This document shows, in pieces, positions 8,376 to 16,859 of a DNA stretch of 64,000 bases. This DNA is from SXNM01 sp964586155 (GTDB lineage: Bacteria > Myxococcota_A > UBA9042). The DNA lies in assembly GCA_964586155.1 (NCBI GenBank), contig CAZPHC010000004.1:180745-244744 (forward strand), given 5' to 3'. Numbering within the stretch: position 1 is the stretch's first letter; each line of letters begins with the position of its first letter. The notes under the pieces are model-generated. The model had not been told where the DNA came from, ran no database searches, and saw nothing but the letters and a program-made list of their open reading frames with translations. The translations under genes and the position numbers were made by a program.

Positions 8376-11300
8376 GCGAACCCCGCCGCCGTGTCGCGAG
8401 GATCGTCCGCCGGTCGGCGGCCGCGGCGCAGGCGTGCGGGCGAGCGACCGGCGGCTCCGCGGTGCGGCCTTGGTCGTTTGCGGCGCCGTGATCCTCGGCT
8501 GGACGGCGATCTGCGTCGCGCCGTCGTGGGCCGCGCCGTCCGCCGCGGCGGCGCTGGCAGCGCCGTCGCCGCACGCGGCGCCCCAATCCGGGCCGGCGTC
8601 GGTGGCGCGCGCATTGCCGCTGCCGTCGCCGCTTCCGTCGCCGCTGTCGATGCCGCTGCCGTTGGCGCACGCCGTGACCGGGGTGCAGGCCGGCACCGTG
8701 ACGCTGGCGCAGGCCGCCACGCTCGCGACGGCCGCGACGCCGGTCGACGTGCCGGGGGACGGCGACGCCGGCGGTGTCCGGCAAGACGCGCTGGCGCTGG
8801 CCACGGCCGCCGAGTCGATCGCCCAACAGCTCTTGGCCGAGGCCCAGCAACAGTCGGCGTTGGCCGTCGCTGCCCAGGCCGAGGCGCTGCAGCGGGCCCA
8901 GACCGCGCGGACCGAGGCCGCGCGCGCGGTAGCGGCCGAACAGGCCCGGATCAACGGCCAGCGCGTGGCGATGGCCCATGCCAACGAGGCCGTCGCCCAC
9001 GCTCGCGCCGTCGCGAGCGCGGACCTGCTGCAGCGCGTGGCCAACGAGAACCGCCTGGCCAAGAAGCTGCGCACCGCTGACCGGCGGCCCGACGAGGCGA
9101 CGGTCCTGTTCCACGAGGTCATCGACGCGCTCGAGAGCGGCCGTGCGGCCTTCGCCGAGGCCCTCGATGCCCTGGGGCGAGGCGACGTCGGCTTGCCGGA
9201 CGAGCTGCCTCCGCTCGATGTCTCTGCGCCCGGCTGGGCGGTGATGTCCGAGCAGGAGCGGCGGTCCCTCAGCATCGATCGCGACCGTCTGGCCGCAGAG
9301 CGCGCCGTCTGGGTGGCGTCGGCCCGCGAGTCGCTGCTCGCCAGCGCCGCCGGCCTCGCCGACCACCTCGACGCGTTGGTCGCGCTGCGCACGCTCGCCA
9401 TCGATGCCTTGCCAGCCGAGGCCCGCGACGAGCTCTTTGGTTGGACCCAGGCGGGCTACCGCCAGCTCGTGCGCGAGCTGCGCCACCTCGAGCTGATGGC
9501 GCGTTGGTACCCGCAGTCGCGGCTGCGGGCGCTGCGCCTGCCCGACTCCGTCGAAGGCTGGGTGCTGCGGATCAGCGCGTTGCTCGGCTCGCTCGCGCGG
9601 TTGATGGTGCTCGCGCTGCTGTGGTGGATCTCGCGGCGCCATTGGCGACAGTGGCTGGATCTCGGGCTGGTCTGGCTGCGTGGCCGGACTGGCCACGGGT
9701 TCTGGGGCCAATCGCTCGTGCTGCTCGTGACCGGAGTTCGCGCCGTCGGTGGCGAGCTGATGACCGTCATCGTGTTGGCGCTCTTGTTCGGCTTCGCGCT
9801 GTCGGGGACGTTGGCGGGCGAGCTGGCCCTGGTCGCCGAGCTGCTGCGGATCTGGGCCTGGATCCGCTTGCTGCAGGCGGCGGCCTACGCGTTCTTGACC
9901 GGCGCGGCCTCGGACGCCGCACGGCGCGAGATCTCGCCCGAGATCGCGTCGCGCATCCTGCGGACGCTGCGCATCATCGCGCGCGCCGTCTGGGCTGTGC
10001 TCTCGGTGCTGGCCGTCGCGAGCCACCTGCTCGGCCGCGGCTACCTCTACCTGCTCGTGGTGCAGATCGCCTGGCTCGCCGTGCTGCCGATCCTGCTTTG
10101 GTTGGTGCGTGGCTGGCAGGGCTCCATCTGCGACGCGTACCTGCAGGCGTACCCGGGCGGCGCGCTGACCCGCGCGGTCGAGGCCGGTCGCGATCGCTGG
10201 TATGGCGTCGTCGTCGCGTTGCTCGCGTTCTCGGCCGTCGCGATGACCGGCATCGCGGTCTGGGCCGGCGAGATGGCGCTACGCTTCGAACAGACGCGGC
10301 GGTTGCTGGCGTTCTTGTTCCGGCGTCGGCTCGAGAGCGCCGCGCTGGCCCTTCAGCCCCCGGTGCAGAGCGCCGCCGACTTGCCCGACCCGCTGCGCAC
10401 GGCCCTGACGGATCATCCTGCTGACGCCGGCGAGCTCGTCGGGGGGCTGCCGCAGCTCCAGGAGATCGCAGACGAGATCTGCACCGCGATGGGCGGTGGC
10501 CCTGCCATCGCCGGCGTGGCCGCCACGGATCCCGCGCCCGGCGCGACGCCTCGTCGCCGCGCTGGCGCCGACGTGCAGGTGGTCGCGCTGGTCGGTGCCT
10601 GGGGCGTCGGCAAGACGACCTGGCTGCAGGCGCTGCGGCGGCAGCTCGTCGCCGCGGGGCCTGACGGCCGCACGCTGGCGGACCGTGGCGTCGAGGTCTC
10701 CTTGCTGCAGATGGAGCGCACGCAACGCGACGGCGTCGGCCTGATCGACGGCCTGGCGCGGGAACTCGGGCTGTCGGCGCCGCCCGATGGCCCGCTGCTG
10801 CTGCGTGCGGGTGTGCTCGGCGACGCGTTGGCCTTCGGGCCCGCGCGGGTCGTGCTGCTCGACGACGCCGGGCGCGTGCTGCTCGCGTCGATGGGCGGAA
10901 GCGCGGCCTGGGATGCGCTGGCCATGGTGATCCAGCGCAGCGCGGTCAACGTCGCCTGGGTCGTCGCGATCTCGGACCACGCCCAGCGCCGCATCGGCCA
11001 GCTGCGCCCTGGCGTCGACCTCTTCGCCCGTCGCGTCGAGCTGACCGCGTGGGACGAAAACCGCCTCGGCGACCTGATCGAGGCGCGCATGCGCCAGGCG
11101 GGGGCGACGGCCCACTTCGACGACCTCATCGATTCCGATCTGGACGCCGGCGACGCGCTGCTCGAGGGGGTGCGCGTCGGCGAGCGGTTCATCCGGCTGC
11201 TCTGGGATCAAGCAGATGGCAACCCTCGGGACGCGCTCAACTTCTGGGCCCGGTCCCTGGCGCCGGTCAGCGCGACGGACGTGCGGGTCCGGTTGTTCGA

Positions 11301-11562
11301 GGCCCCGTCCGCCGACGCGATCGAGCGACTTGGCGTCCCGGCGCGCTTCCTGCTCCACGCCCTGGTCGCCCACGACGGCCTGACGCCGGCCGAGCTGGCG
11401 GCGGTCCTGTTCGAGCCCGAGGCCGTCATGATCGACCGCACCCGCTGGCTGTGCGGCGTCGGCATCATCGAGGAGGTCGACGGCTACCTCGTCGTCGCCG
11501 AGCGGTGGCATCGTGCCGTCGTGCGCTATCTGCAGCGCAAACACCTGCTGCTGCGGTCCTGA
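8365..11562 (+). CDS. Large membrane protein with MscK-like periplasmic coiled coil and cytoplasmic P-loop NTPase
   Basis: This 1065-residue protein starts 11 bases before the lysozyme stop, behind AGAAGG. In order it has a signal or first helix (about residues 32-57), a Pro/Ala-rich stretch and a long helical, Ala/Glu/Gln-rich probable coiled-coil region (about 105-400). Hydrophobic blocks follow at about 400-425, 450-515, 540-582 and 612-640. The cytosolic part from about 735 carries Walker A GAWGVGKTT (about 743-751) and Walker B VVLLDDAG (about 828-835). A helical C-terminal region contains GNPRDALNFW, like the sensor and winged-helix part of STAND or ORC-type ATPases. The first two thirds recall MscK/MscM channel scaffolds, but the pore domain is missing and lies in the next gene. 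No family name is claimed. Confidence 0.72.
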   Translation: MRPERTPPPCREDRPPVGGRGAGVRASDRRLRGAALVVCGAVILGWTAICVAPSWAAPSAAAALAAPSPHAAPQSGPASVARALPLPSPLPSPLSMPLPLAHAVTGVQAGTVTLAQAATLATAATPVDVPGDGDAGGVRQDALALATAAESIAQQLLAEAQQQSALAVAAQAEALQRAQTARTEAARAVAAEQARINGQRVAMAHANEAVAHARAVASADLLQRVANENRLAKKLRTADRRPDEATVLFHEVIDALESGRAAFAEALDALGRGDVGLPDELPPLDVSAPGWAVMSEQERRSLSIDRDRLAAERAVWVASARESLLASAAGLADHLDALVALRTLAIDALPAEARDELFGWTQAGYRQLVRELRHLELMARWYPQSRLRALRLPDSVEGWVLRISALLGSLARLMVLALLWWISRRHWRQWLDLGLVWLRGRTGHGFWGQSLVLLVTGVRAVGGELMTVIVLALLFGFALSGTLAGELALVAELLRIWAWIRLLQAAAYAFLTGAASDAARREISPEIASRILRTLRIIARAVWAVLSVLAVASHLLGRGYLYLLVVQIAWLAVLPILLWLVRGWQGSICDAYLQAYPGGALTRAVEAGRDRWYGVVVALLAFSAVAMTGIAVWAGEMALRFEQTRRLLAFLFRRRLESAALALQPPVQSAADLPDPLRTALTDHPADAGELVGGLPQLQEIADEICTAMGGGPAIAGVAATDPAPGATPRRRAGADVQVVALVGAWGVGKTTWLQALRRQLVAAGPDGRTLADRGVEVSLLQMERTQRDGVGLIDGLARELGLSAPPDGPLLLRAGVLGDALAFGPARVVLLDDAGRVLLASMGGSAAWDALAMVIQRSAVNVAWVVAISDHAQRRIGQLRPGVDLFARRVELTAWDENRLGDLIEARMRQAGATAHFDDLIDSDLDAGDALLEGVRVGERFIRLLWDQADGNPRDALNFWARSLAPVSATDVRVRLFEAPSADAIERLGVPARFLLHALVAHDGLTPAELAAVLFEPEAVMIDRTRWLCGVGIIEEVDGYLVVAERWHRAVVRYLQRKHLLLRS

Positions 11563-12475
11563 TCCGCGCGCCGCGCTGGAGGCCCAACTGGGGAACGACA
11601 CCATCAACATCCTGGAGTTCGTACGGGTCGCGGGCCTGCTCCCGGCGCTGCTCGTGCTCGTCGTCGCCTGGGCGGTCGCTGGCATCATCGGTCGCACCGT
11701 CGAGCAGCTCGGCCAGCGCTTCACGCAATGGCGCCTGCTGCTGCAGCAGATCGGCACGTCGCTGCGCTTTTCGCTCTACATCTTCGCCATCGTCGCGGCC
11801 GTGCCGCTGGCCTTCAACCTCTCGGACCAGGCGCTGCTCGCCCTGGGCGGCACCATCGCCGTCACCGCCGGCTTCGCGTTCAAGGACCTCGGCGCGTCGA
11901 TCCTCGCCGGCATCACGATCCTCGCCGATCGGCCGTTCCAGGTCGGTGACCGCGTCAGTTTTGGTGGCTACTATGGGGAGATCACGAGCATCGGCCTGCG
12001 TTCGGTCCGGCTCGTGACGCTCGACGACAACCTGGTCACGATCCCGAACAACAAGTTCCTGACCGAGGTCGTGGCCTGCGGCAACGCCGGCGCGCTCGAC
12101 ATGCTCGTGCAGATGGACTTCTACGTCGGCATCGACCAGGACGTGATCCAGGCCCGCGAGGTGGTGCAAGAGGCCCTGACGACCACCCGCTACGCCTACC
12201 TCGACAAGCCCTGGGTGGTCCTGGTCAACGAGGTCGTCCACGAGGGCTACTTCGCCGTCCGATTGCGGGCCAAGGTCTATGTGGTCGACCTGCACTTCGA
12301 GAAGGCGCTCGAGAGCGACGTGACGCTTCGGGTGCTCGATGGGCTCCGCCGCGCCGGGATCGCGCCGCCGGCGATGCTGCATCGCTCGCTCGACGCGGGC
12401 GTGAACGGCGCGACCGCCGCTCCGGCGCCGGTGCTGGCGCGCGCTGCCGCCGGCGAGGGGAGCCCACGACCGTGA
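11513..12475 (+). CDS. MscS-family mechanosensitive ion channel
   Basis: The core is a small MscS channel. It has two N-terminal hydrophobic helices, then the pore-lining helix region ALGGTIAVTAGFAFKDLGASILAG. Next comes the beta-domain signature DRPFQVGDRVSFGGYYGEI with TLDDNLVTIPNNKF, and the cytoplasmic alpha/beta domain. The start is uncertain. The only ATG/GTG/TTG before the first helix is the GTG at 11513, 50 bases inside the NTPase gene, giving 320 residues with an odd Cys-rich leader. A CTG at 11588 has a perfect GGAGG five bases upstream and would give a natural 295-residue channel. The end overlaps the helicase start (GTGA). The channel presumably partners the NTPase encoded just before it. 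Confidence 0.88.
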   Translation: MPSCAICSANTCCCGPDPRAALEAQLGNDTINILEFVRVAGLLPALLVLVVAWAVAGIIGRTVEQLGQRFTQWRLLLQQIGTSLRFSLYIFAIVAAVPLAFNLSDQALLALGGTIAVTAGFAFKDLGASILAGITILADRPFQVGDRVSFGGYYGEITSIGLRSVRLVTLDDNLVTIPNNKFLTEVVACGNAGALDMLVQMDFYVGIDQDVIQAREVVQEALTTTRYAYLDKPWVVLVNEVVHEGYFAVRLRAKVYVVDLHFEKALESDVTLRVLDGLRRAGIAPPAMLHRSLDAGVNGATAAPAPVLARAAAGEGSPRP

Positions 12476-15400
12476 GCTGTGCCACCGGGGCCGCGCATGC
12501 GACCGTGACGCCGCGGCCACCGCATCCGCTCGACATGGCGGTGCAGTGGCGACCGTCGCAGGAGCTGGCCATCGCCAAGGTCCTGGCCGCCGCCGAGACC
12601 GGCAGCAGTCGCCTGCACCTCGTCGCGCCGCCCGGCGCGGGCAAGACCTGGATGGGCCTGTACATCGCGCTGGCCCTCGGCCGGCCGATCGTCGCGCTCG
12701 CCAACACCCGCGGCATCGCCGAGCAGTGGCGGGCTGCGTTGTTGCAGACCGCCGTCGCGCTCGAAGGCCGGATGTCCGGGCCCCTGGCCGATCGCGTCGT
12801 CACCGAGCTGCCGGGTGTGCACGACAAGCTGCCGCTGCTGCTGGCGACCACCTACCAGGCCTGGACCCGCCAACGGCCCGAGAAGCTGCAGCGAGGCGCG
12901 GACGTCCGCGAGCGCCTGGCCCCCAGCGTGCTCGCGCTGCACGAGCGCTACGCGCGCGCCGGCGCGCTGCTGATCCTCGACGAGTGCCACCACCTGCTCG
13001 CGTGGTGGGCCGAGGTCATCGAACACCAGCAGCGGACCTTCGAGGAGCTCGTCACCTTGGGGCTGACGGCGACGCCGCCGCAGGACGCACCCGCCGACCA
13101 GCGTCGCCGCTACAGCGCGATCGTCGGGCCGATCTGCGCCGAGATCCCGCTGGTCGCGGCGGTGCGCGAGCAGGCGCTTGCCCCGTTCCAGGACCTCGCG
13201 CTCTTCGTCCGCCCCGATCAGGCCGAGGAGGCCGCGATCGCCGGCGTCGACGCAGCCTGGTCGGCGTGGTTGGCCGGCGCGCGGCCGAGCTGGCACGGCG
13301 ATGAGGATGACGCGGACGCGATGACCCTCTGGCTGCCGGGGCTCGACGCCCACGTCCAGGCCCGGACGACGGTCTGTCCGGGCCGGCGGCGGCTCGCAGC
13401 GAGCGACATGCTCGCCCTCTGCGAGCGCGATCCTGCGTTCGCCTCGGCCCTGGTGCGCTGGCTCATGGCCCACGACCTCGAGATCCCCGCCGAGGTCTAC
13501 CCCCTGGCCGAGATGTCCTTCCCGCCGACGCGGCAGGACGTGCTGGCGCTGGTCGACGACTACGTCGTGGCGGTCCTGGCCCCGCTGCTGGTCGCGGCGT
13601 CGGGCGCCGAGGACGCCGAGGAGGCCGAGGACGCCGAGGACGCCGAGGACGCCGAGGACGCCGAGGACGCCGAGGACGCCGCCGCAGACCCGGACGACGC
13701 GGACGCCGGCGACGGCGATGCCGGTCGCGCGCCTCCCCCGGCCGCCGCGATCGCCGCCGCCGGCGCGGGCACGGTGGACCCCAGGCTGCGCGCCGTCGCG
13801 AGCGAGCGGATGCGTACGCTGCGCGCGGCCTTGGCGCCGATGGGCATCCGCGTCGGGGCGCATGGGCTGCGCCAAGGCGACGGCGGCGAGGTCGCGAACC
13901 TGCTCGGCACGTCGCGTGCGCGCATCGTCGGCATGCGCGACATCCTGCGCATGGAGTGGGCCGCGCTCGGCACCGAGCTGTGCGCTGCGGTGCTGTGTGA
14001 CTTCGCGCGCACGGCGTCGGGTGGGCAGGGCGGTCGCCAGGAGGACGACCACGACTTCATCCCCGGGGCGATCGGGGCGTGGCGGGCCGTCGCGGCGGAC
14101 GCCGAGCTCGCGGGGATGCTGCCGATCCTGGCCACGGGCGAACAGAAATGGCTGCACCGCGACCTCGTCGGTGTGCTGCAGGGGCGCCTTGGGCCGCTCG
14201 GCGTCGGCCTGCACGCCGAGGCCCTGACCCCCGAGGTCGTTGGCGGCGCCCCGGGCGAGTGGGTCCGCGTCTCGCTGCCGGGGCACGACGGCAAGCTCCT
14301 GCGCGCGCTGACCGGCCTGCTCGAGGCCGACCACGCCCATTGCATCGTCGGCACACGCGCCCTGCTCGGCGAAGGTTGGGACTGCCGCGCGGTCGATACG
14401 CTGATCGACCTCGGTTCGGCGCGCAGCCACGTCGCGGTCAACCAGGTGCGCGGCCGGGCGCTGCGCTGCCAGGACGATCGACCCGAGAAGGTCGCGCACC
14501 TTTGGGACGTCGTCGTCGTGCCTGCGATGGCGACCGCGACCGGCGTCGGCCTCGCGGACCTCGATCGATTCCTGGTCCGCCATCAGCGGTTCTACGCGCC
14601 GGCGCACGATGGCGCGCTGCAGCGCGGCGCAGGCCACGTCCATCCTGCCCTGCACGGCGACGCGGCGGCCATCGTCGGCGGCCTGGACGCGGTCGGTGCC
14701 GAGCTCTGGCGGCAGGCGGCCGATCGGGGCGCCGCCCGCGCGCGCTGGCGCATCGGCACCCCGGTCGGCGACGACGAGCTGCTCGAGCTACGCTTCGAGG
14801 CGCGACCCGAGCCGCGCACGACGCGCCGGCCCCTGCCACCTGTGCGTGAGCTGCGCCTCGCAGACGCAGCCCAGGCCGCCGCGCTCCAGCTGCGTTGGCA
14901 GCGACGTGCCGCGGCCTTGCCCGCGCGACGCGCCTCGCTCGGCGTCGCGGCGCTGGCCGTCGCGGGCGCCGGCGCGGCGGTCGGTCTGGCCGCGTGGCCG
15001 CTCGCGGCGGGGGCGGCGTTGCTCGCCGCTGGTGGCGTGGTCGGAGCGGTGGCCGGCCTGCTCGAGTGGCGCGACGCCGCTGCCCTGGCGCGAGGCAGCG
15101 CCCCCATCGCCGAGGCCGAGCTGGTCGACGCGCTGGTCCAGGCGACGCTCGCTGCCGGCAAGCACGGCGGCAAGCGGCTCGGCGCGGTGCAGGTCCAGGT
15201 GCGCCGCGACGCCGCCGGGGCGGTCTCGGTCGAGCTGCGCGGCGGCGATGCGGCGTCCCGGCAGCGCCTCGCCGAGGCGCTCGACCAGGCCTTCGCGGGC
15301 TGCCCTGCGCCCCATTACGCGCTCGAGGTCGCCACGGCGCGCGCTGCTGCGCCGCCGTTCGCCCGGGCGCCTGCCGACCCCTGGCAGACGGCCGGGATGG

Positions 15401-15615
15401 TCCCTGTTCCCGCGGCCGTGGGTTGGTCGCGCAAGGCCGCCGAGGCGTACGCGGCGGCCTGGCGGGCGCGCATCGGGCCGTGCACGCTCGTGGCGGTGCG
15501 CTCGGCCCGCGCCGGTGATGGCGTCGATTGGCGTGAGCCGGCCCGCGTCGCCTGGCTGCGCACGGCCGACCGACGGGTGCTGGCGCGCGAGCTGCTGCAG
15601 CAAGACGGCGGATAG
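12472..15615 (+). CDS. SF2 helicase with acidic repeat and C-terminal membrane hairpin
   Basis: This 1047-residue protein starts with GTG overlapping the MscS stop, behind GGGGAG. It is a superfamily 2 DEAD/DEAH-type ATPase of the Res/XPB kind. It has motif I PPGAGKT (53-59), motif II DECH (170-173), motif III LTATPP, motif V GTRALLGEGWDC (about 627) and motif VI QVRGRALR (about 658). Between the two RecA-like halves is an acidic EDA repeat (about 379-403). After the helicase core comes a region with two adjacent hydrophobic stretches (about 822-870) flanked by charged residues, like a membrane hairpin, and a further alpha/beta-rich domain of about 170 residues. A helicase tethered to the membrane is unexpected. 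Its operon partners are a membrane NTPase and a channel, so a joint role is likely. Confidence 0.8.
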   Translation: MSCATGAAHATVTPRPPHPLDMAVQWRPSQELAIAKVLAAAETGSSRLHLVAPPGAGKTWMGLYIALALGRPIVALANTRGIAEQWRAALLQTAVALEGRMSGPLADRVVTELPGVHDKLPLLLATTYQAWTRQRPEKLQRGADVRERLAPSVLALHERYARAGALLILDECHHLLAWWAEVIEHQQRTFEELVTLGLTATPPQDAPADQRRRYSAIVGPICAEIPLVAAVREQALAPFQDLALFVRPDQAEEAAIAGVDAAWSAWLAGARPSWHGDEDDADAMTLWLPGLDAHVQARTTVCPGRRRLAASDMLALCERDPAFASALVRWLMAHDLEIPAEVYPLAEMSFPPTRQDVLALVDDYVVAVLAPLLVAASGAEDAEEAEDAEDAEDAEDAEDAEDAAADPDDADAGDGDAGRAPPPAAAIAAAGAGTVDPRLRAVASERMRTLRAALAPMGIRVGAHGLRQGDGGEVANLLGTSRARIVGMRDILRMEWAALGTELCAAVLCDFARTASGGQGGRQEDDHDFIPGAIGAWRAVAADAELAGMLPILATGEQKWLHRDLVGVLQGRLGPLGVGLHAEALTPEVVGGAPGEWVRVSLPGHDGKLLRALTGLLEADHAHCIVGTRALLGEGWDCRAVDTLIDLGSARSHVAVNQVRGRALRCQDDRPEKVAHLWDVVVVPAMATATGVGLADLDRFLVRHQRFYAPAHDGALQRGAGHVHPALHGDAAAIVGGLDAVGAELWRQAADRGAARARWRIGTPVGDDELLELRFEARPEPRTTRRPLPPVRELRLADAAQAAALQLRWQRRAAALPARRASLGVAALAVAGAGAAVGLAAWPLAAGAALLAAGGVVGAVAGLLEWRDAAALARGSAPIAEAELVDALVQATLAAGKHGGKRLGAVQVQVRRDAAGAVSVELRGGDAASRQRLAEALDQAFAGCPAPHYALEVATARAAAPPFARAPADPWQTAGMVPVPAAVGWSRKAAEAYAAAWRARIGPCTLVAVRSARAGDGVDWREPARVAWLRTADRRVLARELLQQDGG
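13606..13680 (+). repeat. 9-bp tandem repeat GCCGAGGAC inside the helicase gene
   Basis: About eight near-identical units of GCCGAGGAC (one unit with GAGGAG) run head to tail and encode an Ala-Glu-Asp repeat that links the two helicase halves. Because the unit is nine bases, slippage changes linker length without breaking the frame. A length-variable acidic spacer is the most likely consequence. Confidence 0.85.
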
Positions 15616-15651
15616 CGCGTATCGTGCCGATCTCGGCGCGCGGCTCGGGGC

Positions 15652-16842
15652 TCAGCCTTGGGGCGCCGCGGCGCGACCGTAGCGGCTCTCGAGGACCATC
15701 CACACGATCAGGCCGAGCACGCCGCCAAGCGCCGCGAGCGCGAGCATCGTCGCGTCGTTGGTCGCGTCGCCGACCATGCCGAGCAGCCCCGGCGCCGCGA
15801 CGAAGGCCACGTCCCACAGGCCGGTGAACCCGGCGATCGCCGAGCCCCGCATCGACGCGGGGCTGCGCGTGGCCACCTGGCTCGTCAGCACGGGGAAGCC
15901 GATGCCGTGACCGACGCCACCACACGCACCGGCGAGCAGGAACCCGGCGCGCGAATCCGCGCTCGCGAGCAGGAGCGCGCCGCCCGCGAGCGCAGCCATC
16001 GCCGGCGCGACCAGGTTGTGCGTCCCGACACGGTCCGGCATGCGCGCGCCAAAGAGCCGCACCGCGATCGCGCCGATCGCGTACGTCAGCCAGATCTCGG
16101 ACGGTCGTCCAAGGCCGCGTGCTTCGGCGGTGACGCTGGCGAACGACTGGAAGGTCACGACCAGCATGGCGAACCCCAGCGTCGCGACCCACGCGGACCA
16201 GAGCGGGCGTCGGCCGAGCGCGCGCACGATGGCCGCGGGTGCCGGCGGCGGCCCGACGTGGCAACGCGCGGGCTCCTGGATCCGCACCAACGGCCACAGC
16301 GACGAGAGCAGCAGCAGCGCCGTCATCGGGATGAAGACCCGGATGTCCATCGCGTCGACGCCGAGGGCCTGCGACAGCGGGTTGATCAGCAGCGGCACGA
16401 GCCCCGAGATGCCAAACAGGGCGATGCCTTCGGTCCGTCGCGCCGCCGGCACCAGGTCCGTCGCCAGCGTGAAGTAGCCGGTGAACACGGTCGCGTTGCC
16501 GAGCCCGAACAGGCCACGGACGAGGTAGGGCGTCCAATCCGGCTCGCGGATCAGCAGGACGCTGATCATGCCGGCGGCTTGCAGGAACGTGCCCGCGGCG
16601 ATGATCCGACGCCGTCCGAAGCGGTCGAGGCCGACGCCCACCAGCGGCCGCAACGCCAGCCCGGCGAGCGCGGAGCTGCCCATGATCGCGCCGATGTCGG
16701 CCCGCGACGAGCCGATCGCGTCCAGGTACAGCGGCAAGAGCAGCATCGAGCTCCAGCCGAGCGCGGCGAGGCTGTGCGCCGCCACCAGGTAGACGAAGGC
16801 GGCGTTCAGCAGGCGCGGCTCGCTGGCAGCGGGCGCTGGCAT
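15652..16842 (-). CDS. MFS transporter
   Basis: This 396-residue protein has about twelve hydrophobic segments in two sixes. The loop 2-3 motif appears as VGVGLDRFGRRRI, characteristic of the major facilitator superfamily. A long hydrophilic loop near residue 190 divides the halves. The substrate cannot be told from sequence; the overall character resembles drug/metabolite exporters of the MFS_1 type. The start at 16842 is the first ATG after the upstream stop 17 bases away, placing it last in a leftward group with the HD-GYP-derived protein and the HEAT-like protein. Confidence 0.85.
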   Translation of the reverse strand: MPAPAASEPRLLNAAFVYLVAAHSLAALGWSSMLLLPLYLDAIGSSRADIGAIMGSSALAGLALRPLVGVGLDRFGRRRIIAAGTFLQAAGMISVLLIREPDWTPYLVRGLFGLGNATVFTGYFTLATDLVPAARRTEGIALFGISGLVPLLINPLSQALGVDAMDIRVFIPMTALLLLSSLWPLVRIQEPARCHVGPPPAPAAIVRALGRRPLWSAWVATLGFAMLVVTFQSFASVTAEARGLGRPSEIWLTYAIGAIAVRLFGARMPDRVGTHNLVAPAMAALAGGALLLASADSRAGFLLAGACGGVGHGIGFPVLTSQVATRSPASMRGSAIAGFTGLWDVAFVAAPGLLGMVGDATNDATMLALAALGGVLGLIVWMVLESRYGRAAAPQG

Positions 16843-16859
16843 GAGGTCCGTGGTGGCGC

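Noticed and set aside
13606..13680. Tandem repeat considered as a CRISPR-like array
   Set aside because: The unit is nine bases with no spacers and encodes an acidic linker in frame with the helicase.
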